Below, piece after piece: positions 25,925 to 33,463 of a stretch of DNA of 62,123 nt (position 1 is its first letter; the number at the start of each line of letters is the position of its first letter). Made by a program: the position numbers and the translations under genes. A model generated the notes under the pieces. That model was not told the origin of the DNA. It ran no database searches and was given only the letters and a program-made list of their open reading frames with translations. Source of the DNA: Paramesorhizobium sp049065735 (GTDB lineage: Bacteria > Pseudomonadota > Alphaproteobacteria > Rhizobiales > Rhizobiaceae); contig NZ_JBAKHD010000011.1 of NCBI RefSeq assembly GCF_049065735.1, positions 1 through 62,123 on the forward strand, read 5' to 3'.

Positions 25925-26650
25925 ATGAGCATCGAGGTCCATAGTACGCTGACGACGCGCCTTGCCGACGCGCTGCGCAGGGCGATCGCCACCGGCCAGT
26001 TTCCGCCCGGCAGCAAGCTGCCGAGCGAGGCGCAGCTGACCGAGACGCATGGCGTCAGCCGCACCGTGGTGCGCGAGGCCATCGCCGCGCTGCGTGCCGA
26101 CCGGCTGGTGGAAACGCGCCAGGGGGCCGGCGTGTTCGTGCTGGAGGGACGCGCGCAGCCGCCCGCGCCGCTGTCGCTGCGCAATATCGACCATGCGCGC
26201 GTGTCCTCGATGATCGAGCTTCTTGAGCTGCGAACCGCCGTGGAGGTCGAGGCCGCCGGACTTGCGGCGCTGCGGCGCTCGCCCGCGCAGGAAGAAGTCA
26301 TCCTGGAACGGCACTATGCGGTGCGGCTTTGCCTCGAGGCGGGGCAGCCGACCAGCGAAGCCGATTTCGCCTTCCATCTAGCGATAGCCGAGGCGACCAA
26401 TAATCCGCGCTTCCGCGAGTTCCTGGCGCTGATCGGCAAGAATGTCATTCCGCGCGCGGCGCTGCGCAATGACGATTCCGAGTCCGACCAGGAATCCTAT
26501 ATCGGGCTTCTTCTCGATGAGCATGAGGAGATCGTCACGGCGATTTCCAGCGGCGACGAGGACGGCGCGCGCGAGGCGATGCGGCGGCATCTGCGCGGCA
26601 GCCAGGGGCGCTATCGCGAGCTGCTGCGCGAACAGCGCAAACATGTATGA
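25925..26650 (+). CDS. GntR-family regulator, FadR (FCD) subfamily, of the uronate genes, 241 aa
   Basis: The N-terminal winged helix (about 8-75) shows PPGSKLPSEAQLTETHGVSRT then VVREAIAAL and the wing RQGAGVFV. The C-terminal FCD domain has the metal-site residues in FHLAIAEATNNPRF and DEHEEIVTAI. It sits between udh (divergent) and kdgD (same strand, 75 nt downstream with its own promoter). Regulation of the uronate cluster in response to an aldarate or uronate is the obvious inference, since UxuR/ExuR-like and KdgR-like regulators belong to this family. It is a paralogue of the regulator at 19576 rather than a close copy. Confidence 0.87.
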   Translation: MSIEVHSTLTTRLADALRRAIATGQFPPGSKLPSEAQLTETHGVSRTVVREAIAALRADRLVETRQGAGVFVLEGRAQPPAPLSLRNIDHARVSSMIELLELRTAVEVEAAGLAALRRSPAQEEVILERHYAVRLCLEAGQPTSEADFAFHLAIAEATNNPRFREFLALIGKNVIPRAALRNDDSESDQESYIGLLLDEHEEIVTAISSGDEDGAREAMRRHLRGSQGRYRELLREQRKHV

Positions 26651-26657
26651 TAGGTTA

Positions 26658-26686
26658 TTGACAGCGTATTGTGGAAATCATATGAC
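26658..26686 (+). promoter_or_regulatory. Candidate sigma-70 promoter of kdgD
   Basis: TTGACA, a 17-bp spacer and TATGAC lie 40 bp upstream of the kdgD ATG. CATATGAC at the -10 resembles CATATACGAC in the udh-gntR control region, which could mark a shared operator half-site. Confidence 0.55.
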
Positions 26687-26725
26687 AAGTTTGCCTCGGG
26701 AGGCATAAGGAGGAAAATCCAGAAA

Positions 26726-27631
26726 ATGACGCCGCAAGAAATCAAGGCAGCGCTCGGCTCGGGCCTGCTGTCATTCCCCGTCACGCATTTCGACGCAGAG
26801 GGCAAATTCCAGCCCGAAAGCTATCAGCGCCATATCGAGTGGCTGTCTGGCTTCGATGCGCCGGTGCTCTTCGCAGCCGGTGGCACGGGTGAGTTCTTCT
26901 CGCTGGCGCCTTCGGAAATTCCCGGCATCGTGCGCGCCGCCAAGGAAGCGGCGGGCAAGACGGCCATCGTCTCGGGCTGCGGCTTCGGCACCCATGTCGG
27001 CGTGGAGCTGGCGCGTGAAGTGGAAAAAGCAGGCGCCGATGGCATCCTGCTGCTGCCCCATTATCTCATCGATGCCCCGCAGGAAGGGCTTTACAACCAC
27101 ATCAAGCGCATCTGCCAGTCGGTCGGCATCGGCGTGATGGTCTATAACCGCGACAATTCGGTGCTCTCGGTGGATACGCTGAAGCGCCTTTGCGACGAGT
27201 GCCCGAACCTGATCGGCTTCAAGGACGGCACCGGCGAGATCGGCCTCGTGCGTCAGATCACGGCGACCATTGGCGACCGCCTCACCTATCTCGGTGGCAT
27301 GCCGACGGCGGAACTCTTCGCCGAAGCCTATCTCGGGGCCGGGTTCACCACCTATTCCTCCGCCGTGTTCAATTTCGTGCCGCAGCTGGCGGTCGAATTC
27401 TACAAGGCGCTGCGATCAGGTGAACGCGCCAAATGCGAGACGATCCTGCGCGATTTCTTCTACCCCTTCATGGCCATCCGCAACCGCCGCAAGGGCTATG
27501 CCGTCTCCGCCATCAAGGCCGGCGTGCGCTTGCAGGGCTTCGATGCAGGAAAAGTGCGCCCTCCCCTCGACGATCTGGCGGCGGAGGAAGAGGGTATGCT
27601 TGAGGCGCTTATCGCGCCTTACAAGCGGTAA
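26726..27631 (+). CDS. kdgD: 5-dehydro-4-deoxyglucarate dehydratase, 301 aa
   Basis: This enzyme dehydrates and decarboxylates 5-dehydro-4-deoxy-D-glucarate to 2,5-dioxopentanoate (2-oxoglutarate semialdehyde). It is a class I aldolase fold of the DapA/NanA family. The Schiff-base lysine lies in IGFKDGTGEIG, the tyrosine in VMVYNRDN, and the carboxylate-binding GGTGEF replaces the usual GTTGE. Length agrees with the roughly 303-residue family. The ATG at 26726 was chosen for its AAGGAGG site; upstream in-frame codons have none. It heads a unit that continues into gci and gli after an R2 repeat. Confidence 0.93.
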   Translation: MTPQEIKAALGSGLLSFPVTHFDAEGKFQPESYQRHIEWLSGFDAPVLFAAGGTGEFFSLAPSEIPGIVRAAKEAAGKTAIVSGCGFGTHVGVELAREVEKAGADGILLLPHYLIDAPQEGLYNHIKRICQSVGIGVMVYNRDNSVLSVDTLKRLCDECPNLIGFKDGTGEIGLVRQITATIGDRLTYLGGMPTAELFAEAYLGAGFTTYSSAVFNFVPQLAVEFYKALRSGERAKCETILRDFFYPFMAIRNRRKGYAVSAIKAGVRLQGFDAGKVRPPLDDLAAEEEGMLEALIAPYKR

Positions 27632-27655
27632 GGGTATCCGGATGCGAACGACGCT

Positions 27656-27818
27656 CACCCCCCTCTGCCCTGCCGGGCATCTCCCCCACAAGGGGGGAGA
27701 TTACGCTTTCATGAATGTTCGGCACCAATCGCAAATGTTGCAGAAAGAGGGCGGAGCGTTGTGTCAGCCAATCTCCCCCCTTGTGGGGGAGATGTCCGGC
27801 AGGACAGAGGGGGGTGTC
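27656..27818 (-). repeat. R2 palindromic repeat, copy c (inverted orientation)
   Basis: This is a full copy with the conserved centre on the minus strand. Both arms carry ACAAGG where most copies have TCAAGG, so the change is matched across the hairpin. It lies between kdgD and gci, which are co-directional. Confidence 0.92.
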
Positions 27819-27847
27819 CTGGCGCCAGCATTTCCAAAGGCTTCCAC

Positions 27848-28984
27848 ATGAAAATCGCCGCCGTCCGCACCCATCTCCTCGAGCACCGGCTCTCCGTGCC
27901 GTTCGAAAGCGCGTCGATGCGCTTCGACCGTCGCTTGCATGTGCTTGTTGAGATCGAGTGCGACAATGGCCTCATCGGCTGGGGCGAATGTCTCGGACCG
28001 GCGCGGGCTAATGCCGCCGTCGTGGCTAGCTACACGCCCTGGCTCATCGGCACGGACCCGCTGGAAACCGAAAAGACCTGGGCGCGGCTCTATAACGCCC
28101 TACGCGATCAGGGGCAGCGCGGGCTGACGATAACCGCGCTGTCGGGCATCGATATTGCCCTCTGGGATATCAAGGGCAAGCATTTCGGCGTGCCGGTCTC
28201 CACCCTTCTGGGCGGCCGGTTTCGCGAGGAGGTGCGTGCCTATGCCACCGGCGGGTTCAAGCGTCAGGGCGTCGACCGCGTGGAAGACAATGCCACCGAC
28301 GCAGCGCGTTACCGCGACGAAGGCTTTCACGCCACCAAGATCAAGATCGGCTTCGGCGTCGAGGAGGACCTCGCCGTCATCCGCGCGGTGCGCGAAGCGG
28401 TCGGGCCGGATATGCGGCTGATGGTGGACGGTAACCACGGTTACGATGTGCTCGAGGCCATCGAGCTTGGCCGCCGCGCGGCGGAATATGGCATCGACTG
28501 GTTCGAGGAGCCGGTCGTGCCGGAGCATCTGGATGCGTACCGGGCGGTACGATCAGGGCAGCCGATCCCCGTCGCGGGCGGCGAAACCTGGCATACCCGC
28601 TGGGGCATGAAGGAACCGGTCGAGACGCGCGCTGTCGATATTCTCCAGCCCGATCTTGCCGGCGTCGGCGGTTTCACCGAGGCAAAGCGCGTCGCCGACA
28701 TGGCCGCGCTCTATGGCGTGCGCGTCGTGCCGCATGTCTGGGGCACTGCCGTACACATCGCCGCCGCGCTGCAATTCATGGCGGCCATGGTGCCCAACCC
28801 CGTGCGCGTCAACCCCATCGAGCCGATCCTGGAGTTCGACCGCACGGACAACCCGTACCGGCAGGCGGTGGTGAAGTCGCCGATCGAGCATGTGCGCGGG
28901 GTGGTCAAAATTCCGGATGCGCCGGGGCTCGGCATCGAGATCGACCGCGATGCGCTTGCCGAGTTCCGTATGGGAGACGATTGA
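27848..28984 (+). CDS. gci: D-galactarolactone cycloisomerase, enolase superfamily, 378 aa
   Basis: This enzyme opens galactaro-1,4-lactone (and the glucaro-lactone) to 3-deoxy-2-keto-hexarate (5-dehydro-4-deoxyglucarate). It belongs to the mandelate racemase/muconate-lactonizing group. The N-terminal capping domain begins KIAAVRTHLLEHRLSVPFE. The barrel shows the catalytic KIKIGFGVEED lysine, the metal ligands MVDGNHGY, WFEEP and GGETW, and HVWGT near the end. Length (378) and these stretches match, from memory, Agrobacterium Gci closely. A longer frame upstream merely translates the R2 repeat. One base separates its stop from the gli ATG. Confidence 0.92.
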   Translation: MKIAAVRTHLLEHRLSVPFESASMRFDRRLHVLVEIECDNGLIGWGECLGPARANAAVVASYTPWLIGTDPLETEKTWARLYNALRDQGQRGLTITALSGIDIALWDIKGKHFGVPVSTLLGGRFREEVRAYATGGFKRQGVDRVEDNATDAARYRDEGFHATKIKIGFGVEEDLAVIRAVREAVGPDMRLMVDGNHGYDVLEAIELGRRAAEYGIDWFEEPVVPEHLDAYRAVRSGQPIPVAGGETWHTRWGMKEPVETRAVDILQPDLAGVGGFTEAKRVADMAALYGVRVVPHVWGTAVHIAAALQFMAAMVPNPVRVNPIEPILEFDRTDNPYRQAVVKSPIEHVRGVVKIPDAPGLGIEIDRDALAEFRMGDD

Positions 28985-28985
28985 T

Positions 28986-29867
28986 ATGCTGGTGAGACCA
29001 CTCTCCGGAAACCCGCCGAAAATCAAACTGCCCAGGGGCACGGTCGATACGCAGATGCATATGTATCTGCCCGGCTTCCCCGCTCAACCCGGCGGCCCGC
29101 CGCTCCCCGTCGGCGCCCTGCCGGATGCGGACCAGTATCGTCAAGTCATGCGCTGGCTCGGCATCGACCGCGTCATCATCACGCAAGGCAACGCCCACCA
29201 GCGCGACAATTCCAACCTCGTTGCCTGCCTCAGGGAAATGGGCGACATCGCCCGCGGCGTCGCCGTCATCGATGGCGACACGCCGGAAGCCGAGCTGGAC
29301 CGGCTCTCCGAGGCGGGCGTCGTCGGCACCCGCATCATGGATCTGCCGGGCGGCGCTGTCGGCCTTTCGGCGCTGGAAGCAATCGACGAGCGGGCGGCTG
29401 CACGCGGTTGGATGCTGGCCGTGCAGTTCAACGGCAGCGATATCCTCACCCACGAAGCCCGGCTGAAGAAGCTCAAATCCCGCTGGATATTCGATCATCA
29501 CGGCAAATTCTTCGGCGGCGTCACACCCGAACGGCCGGAGATCGACGCCGTCAAGCGGCTGATCGACACCGGCAATTGCTGGTTCAAATTCGCGGGCGTC
29601 TACGAATCCTCGAAAAGCGGCGCGCCGCATTATGAGGACGTCGCGGCGATTGCCCGGGTGATCTCAGCCTACGCGCCGGAGCGGATCGTCTGGGGCACCA
29701 ACTGGCCCCACAATCTGGCGAAGACGCAAGAGGAATATCCCGACGACGCGGCGTTGATCGACACCGTGCTGTCCTGGCTGCCGGATGAGGCTGCCCTGAA
29801 GCTCGCTCTCGTCGACAATCCCGAGCACCTTTATGGCCTTCCACCATTCAGGGACCAGGGGGACTAA
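28986..29867 (+). CDS. gli: D-galactarolactone isomerase, amidohydrolase superfamily, 293 aa
   Basis: This enzyme converts galactaro-1,5-lactone, the Udh product, to the 1,4-lactone used by Gci. It is an amidohydrolase-2 type barrel: VDTQMHMYLPG (an N-terminal DxxxH pattern in place of a classic HxH), ITQGNAHQRDN, the strand IFDHHGKFFGG, and WGTNWPHN near the C-terminus with the conserved aspartate/asparagine position. The Udh-Gli-Gci-KdgD order of reactions explains why the gene is here. Length equals the roughly 292-residue Agrobacterium enzyme. A more general lactonase role cannot be excluded from sequence. Confidence 0.87.
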   Translation: MLVRPLSGNPPKIKLPRGTVDTQMHMYLPGFPAQPGGPPLPVGALPDADQYRQVMRWLGIDRVIITQGNAHQRDNSNLVACLREMGDIARGVAVIDGDTPEAELDRLSEAGVVGTRIMDLPGGAVGLSALEAIDERAAARGWMLAVQFNGSDILTHEARLKKLKSRWIFDHHGKFFGGVTPERPEIDAVKRLIDTGNCWFKFAGVYESSKSGAPHYEDVAAIARVISAYAPERIVWGTNWPHNLAKTQEEYPDDAALIDTVLSWLPDEAALKLALVDNPEHLYGLPPFRDQGD

Positions 29868-29921
29868 TCACCCATACGCCCGAAGCAAGGAGGCTTCGGT
29901 GTTTCAAGGAGGAGGAAAGAC

Positions 29922-30893
29922 ATGAATATCGCCAAACCACTCTACCTTGCCCTGGGCCTCGCCCTCGGCGCAGGGGCCGCTCAGGCGCAGGAGATCACGC
30001 TGCGCTCCGCGGACATTCATCCGGATGGCTATCCGACCGTCGAAGCGGTCAAATATATGGGTCAGCTGGTGTCGGACCGCACCAATGGCCGCATCAAGAT
30101 CAACGTCTCCAACAATGCCTCGCTCGGCAGTGAGAAGGACACGATCGAGCAGACCCGCTTTGGCGTCATCGACATGAACCGCGTCAACGCCGCGCCGTTC
30201 AACAATCTTGTGCCGCAGACCGTCGTGCTCGGCCTGCCCTTCCTGTTCCGCGACACCGATCATATGCATAAGGTCGTGGACGGTCCCATCGGCGAAGAAA
30301 TTCTCGCCGCTTTCGAGCCGCATGGCCTCGTCGGCCTCGCCTATTACGATTCCGGCGCGCGGTCCTTTTACAGCAAGAAGCCGGTCGAGAAGCTGGAAGA
30401 TCTGAAGGGCATGAAGATCCGCGTCCAGCAGTCCGATCTGTGGATCGCGATGATGGATGCCTTCGGCGCCAATGCCACGCCGATGCCCTTCGGCGAGGTC
30501 TATTCCTCGCTCGAGACCGGCGTCGTCGACGGGGCGGAAAACAACTGGCCGTCCTACGAGTCCTCGCGTCACTTCGAAGTGGCCAAGAACTTCACCCTGA
30601 CCGAGCACTCGCTCAATCCGGAAATCCTCGTCATGTCCAAGATCAGCTGGGACAAGCTGACACCCGAGGATCAGAAAATCATCAAGCAGGCCGCGAAAGA
30701 TTCGGTCGGTAAGATGCGCGAGCTGTGGCAGGCCCGCGAGAAGGAATCCGAAGCCAAGGTGCGCGCGGCCGGCGTCAACGTCATCAAGGTTGACAAGGCG
30801 CCCTTCATCGAGGCGATGAATCCGGTTTACGACAAGTTCGTCACCGATCCGAAGCTCAAGGACCTCGTCGAGCGCGTCCGCGCCGTAAAGTAA
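29922..30893 (+). CDS. TRAP transporter substrate-binding protein (DctP family), 323 aa
   Basis: This is the periplasmic receptor of a TRAP transporter, probably for uronates or aldarates given its neighbours. The signal peptide covers about residues 1-22 (GAGAAQAQE). Family marks are LRSADIHPDGYPTVEAV, the conserved arginine in KGMKIRVQQSD that binds the substrate carboxylate, and GVVDGAENNWPSYESS. A GGAGGAGG site precedes the ATG. It lies 54 nt after gli and is followed by a strong terminator hairpin before the membrane genes. The receptor is therefore likely made in excess of the two membrane subunits. Confidence 0.92.
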   Translation: MNIAKPLYLALGLALGAGAAQAQEITLRSADIHPDGYPTVEAVKYMGQLVSDRTNGRIKINVSNNASLGSEKDTIEQTRFGVIDMNRVNAAPFNNLVPQTVVLGLPFLFRDTDHMHKVVDGPIGEEILAAFEPHGLVGLAYYDSGARSFYSKKPVEKLEDLKGMKIRVQQSDLWIAMMDAFGANATPMPFGEVYSSLETGVVDGAENNWPSYESSRHFEVAKNFTLTEHSLNPEILVMSKISWDKLTPEDQKIIKQAAKDSVGKMRELWQAREKESEAKVRAAGVNVIKVDKAPFIEAMNPVYDKFVTDPKLKDLVERVRAVK

Positions 30894-30905
30894 TATCGTA
30901 ATACG

Positions 30906-30939
30906 ACCGGCCCGGAAATTTTCCGGGCCGGTTTTTTTT
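30906..30939 (+). terminator. Rho-independent terminator after the TRAP receptor gene
   Basis: The 12-bp stem ACCGGCCCGGAA/TTCCGGGCCGGT has a 3-nt loop and is followed by eight T residues. It should end or attenuate transcription 12 nt after the dctP-type gene, before the dctQ- and dctM-type genes. Confidence 0.92.
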
Positions 30940-30990
30940 GTAATGGTGGAGGCGCTTGCGCCTGAGCCCCATGCTCTGCCGGAGAACGGC

Positions 30991-31147
30991 TCGCCCCTTC
31001 CCTCCCCCTTGCGGGGAGGGTGGCCCGAAGGGTCGGGTGGGGGTGGTGACGTTTGCGCGACGGTTCTTCGAAGCAAGCGCAAACGTCACCACCCCCATCC
31101 GCCCGCTAACGCGGGCACCTTCCCCGCAAGGGGGAAGGAGGGCGCGT
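30991..31147. repeat. R1 palindromic repeat, copy b
   Basis: This full copy has CCCCCTTGCGGGG outer arms and GGGGGTGGTGACG/CGTCACCACCCCC inner arms. The centre is itself palindromic around GCGACGGTTCTTCGAAGC. It fills the gap between the TRAP receptor terminator and the small TRAP membrane subunit. Confidence 0.9.
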
Positions 31148-31211
31148 ACCTGTCGCCGCAGGGCAAAGGGGGTATCTGGCAAGCGTTTTCGCCGCCTCTG
31201 GAGGAAAGGCA

Positions 31212-31733
31212 ATGTTGCGTTTCATGCAATCCGCCCGGCCCGTGCTGGCCGGATTAAGCCGGGCGTCGCTCTATGTCGCCGGCATCGGGATGGTCGCCAT
31301 GACTGTCATCGTCGGCTGGCAGGTTTTCGCCCGCTACGTGCTCAACAACACGCCAAGCTGGGCTGAACCGCTGTCGCTCTATCTGATGTCGTGGTTCATC
31401 ATTCTGGGCGCGGCTGTTGGGGTGCGTGAATCCGTCCATCTCGGCCTCGACTTCGTTCGCCATGCCGCACCACCGGCAATGCAGCGGACCATGGATCTCG
31501 TCAGCCTCGGGCTTATCGTACTCTTCGGCCTCGCCATGGCCTGGTATTCCACCTCGCTTGCCATCGGCACATGGGGCGCGAGCATTCCCGTGCTCGGCTG
31601 GCCGGGCGGTGTCGATTTCTTCCCGATGATTGCGGGCGGCCTGCTGATTGCTCTCTTCGCCGCCGAGCGCTTCGTCGATGTCGCCGCCGGTGAGCAGACC
31701 GCCGCCGAAGTGATCGTGCAGGAGATGGCGTGA
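31212..31733 (+). CDS. TRAP transporter small membrane subunit (DctQ family), 173 aa
   Basis: This inner-membrane subunit joins the receptor-loading step to the large permease. Four hydrophobic helices are visible (about 15-40, 50-70, 90-112, 133-155). The family motif WQVFARYVLNNTPSWAEPLSLY lies in helix 1 and the following loop, with the conserved RESVHLGLDFV after helix 2. It overlaps the large subunit by four bases (ATGA). Substrate class is inferred from the uronate genes upstream. Confidence 0.92.
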   Translation: MLRFMQSARPVLAGLSRASLYVAGIGMVAMTVIVGWQVFARYVLNNTPSWAEPLSLYLMSWFIILGAAVGVRESVHLGLDFVRHAAPPAMQRTMDLVSLGLIVLFGLAMAWYSTSLAIGTWGASIPVLGWPGGVDFFPMIAGGLLIALFAAERFVDVAAGEQTAAEVIVQEMA

Positions 31734-33013
31734 TGGCTTACACCATACTCTTCGGCATCTTCACCGTCCTGATGTTCATCGGCATGCCGATTGCCTTCTG
31801 CCTCGGCATCGCCTCGCTTGCCACGGTCCTCTATATCGGCCTGCCGCCCATCGTCGTCTTCCAGCAGATGAACTCCGGCATGAATGTCTTCGCCATGATG
31901 GCGATCCCGTTCTTCATCTTCGCCGGCGATTTGATGGTGCGCGGCGGCATCGCCGACCGGCTGATCCGCTTTGCCGCCGGTATCGTCGGGCACCTGCGCG
32001 GCGGCCTCGGCCAAGTCAACATCGTCGCCTCGACGCTTTTCGGCGGTATTTCCGGCTCCGCCGTCGCCGATGCCTCGGCTGTTGGCGGGCTGATGATCCC
32101 GCAGATGGCGGCGCGCGGCTATGACCGCAGCTATGCCGTCAACGTCACGGTCAACGCCGCCATCATCGCCCTGATGGTGCCGCCGTCGCACAACATGATC
32201 CTCTATTCCATCGCCGCGGGCGGAAATGTCTCGGTCGCCGACCTCTTCACCGCCGGCATCATTCCGGGCCTGCTTCTCGCCGGCGCGCTGATGGTGACGG
32301 CCTATATCGTCGCCCGCCGCCGCGGCTATCCGGCTGAGCCCTTCCCCGGCTTCCGCCGCCTTGGCTATTACATGCTCGCCTCATTTCCGGGGCTGCTGCT
32401 GATCGGCATCATCTTCGGCGGTGTCCGCTCCGGCGTTTTCACCGCCACGGAAAGCTCCTGCATCGCCGTGTTCTACGCCCTGCTGGTGTCGCTCCTCGTC
32501 TATCGCGAGCTCGACTGGCATGGCTTCGTCGAGGCGGTGCTTGGCGCGGTGCGCACGACGGCGATGGTGCTGCTTGTCATCGGCGCGGCGGCTTCATTCA
32601 GCTGGCTGATGTCGTTCCTGCAGGTGCAGCAGGTGCTGGTTCAGGCAATCGGGGCGCTCTCGGACAATCCGATCATCGTCCTCCTGATGATTAACATCAT
32701 CCTGCTGCTGCTCGGCACCTTCATGGACATGGCGCCGATGGTCATCATCTCGACGCCGATCCTGCTGCCTGTGGTCAAGGCCTTCGGCATCGATCCCGTG
32801 CATTTCGGCGTCGTCATGATCCTCAATGCCGGCATCGGCCTCAACACGCCGCCGGTCGGCACCGTACTCTTTGTCGGCTGCGCGGTCGGCAAGATCACGA
32901 TCCGCGAAGCGATGCGCACGATCTGGCCGTTCTTCGGCGCGAGCATCGCCGTGCTGCTGCTCGTCACCTACATCCCCGCCCTGTCGCTGTGGCTGCCGAG
33001 CCTGTTCAAATAA
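31730..33013 (+). CDS. TRAP transporter large membrane subunit (DctM family), 427 aa
   Basis: This is the sodium-coupled permease of the TRAP system, with about eleven to twelve hydrophobic segments. Conserved landmarks are IPFFIFAGDLMVRGGIA, the GISGSAVADASAVG loop with the substrate/ion-binding SxSA region, PPSHNMILYS, and the C-terminal GIGLNTPPVGTVLFVGCAVG. The start codon lies in the stop region of the small subunit. A terminator follows at 33038. Confidence 0.94.
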   Translation: MMAYTILFGIFTVLMFIGMPIAFCLGIASLATVLYIGLPPIVVFQQMNSGMNVFAMMAIPFFIFAGDLMVRGGIADRLIRFAAGIVGHLRGGLGQVNIVASTLFGGISGSAVADASAVGGLMIPQMAARGYDRSYAVNVTVNAAIIALMVPPSHNMILYSIAAGGNVSVADLFTAGIIPGLLLAGALMVTAYIVARRRGYPAEPFPGFRRLGYYMLASFPGLLLIGIIFGGVRSGVFTATESSCIAVFYALLVSLLVYRELDWHGFVEAVLGAVRTTAMVLLVIGAAASFSWLMSFLQVQQVLVQAIGALSDNPIIVLLMINIILLLLGTFMDMAPMVIISTPILLPVVKAFGIDPVHFGVVMILNAGIGLNTPPVGTVLFVGCAVGKITIREAMRTIWPFFGASIAVLLLVTYIPALSLWLPSLFK

Positions 33014-33037
33014 GCCCGTCGCCAGCCCCAAACTTCC

Positions 33038-33072
33038 AAAGCCTGCCAATCCGTTTGGCAGGCTTTGTTTTA
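33038..33072 (+). terminator. Rho-independent terminator after the TRAP operon
   Basis: The 12-bp stem AAAGCCTGCCAA/TTGGCAGGCTTT with a 5-nt loop is followed by GTTTTA. It ends the sugar-acid transport unit. Confidence 0.88.
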
Positions 33073-33167
33073 TGCGGGCGTTTCGCCCGAGCGCCGAAAG
33101 AGACTGGCAATAAGGGCTGAAGCCGTGCCATCTTCCAATCGAGACATGATGTGATAACAGGCGACGC

Positions 33168-33461
33168 ATGACCGACAAACCGCGCATCACCATCACCTAC
33201 TGCACCCAATGCGCCTGGCTGCTCCGCGCCGCCTGGATGGCGCAAGAGCTGCTCTCGACCTTCGGGCAGGACTTACGCGAAGTGGCGCTCATTCCCGGCA
33301 CCGGCGGGATCTATGAAATCCGCGTGGACGATGCGCTCATCTGGGAGCGCAAGCGCGATGGCGGGTTTCCAGAGGCGAAGGTCTTGAAGCAGCGCGTGCG
33401 CGATATCGTCTGGCCGGAACGCGATCTGGGGCATTCGGATCGGAAGAAGGAAGAAGGGTAG
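33168..33461 (+). CDS. SelT/SelW/SelH-family (Rdx) protein, 97 aa
   Basis: This is a small thioredoxin-like protein of the Rdx family. The redox motif is CTQC at about residues 11-14; the second position, selenocysteine in animal SelW, is cysteine here. ALIPGTGGIYEIRVDD and the FPEAKVLKQRVRD tail match the bacterial family. Its physiological partner is unknown; a thiol redox role is inferred. It is convergent with rmuC, the stops lying three bases apart. Confidence 0.85.
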   Translation: MTDKPRITITYCTQCAWLLRAAWMAQELLSTFGQDLREVALIPGTGGIYEIRVDDALIWERKRDGGFPEAKVLKQRVRDIVWPERDLGHSDRKKEEG

Positions 33462-33463
33462 CC

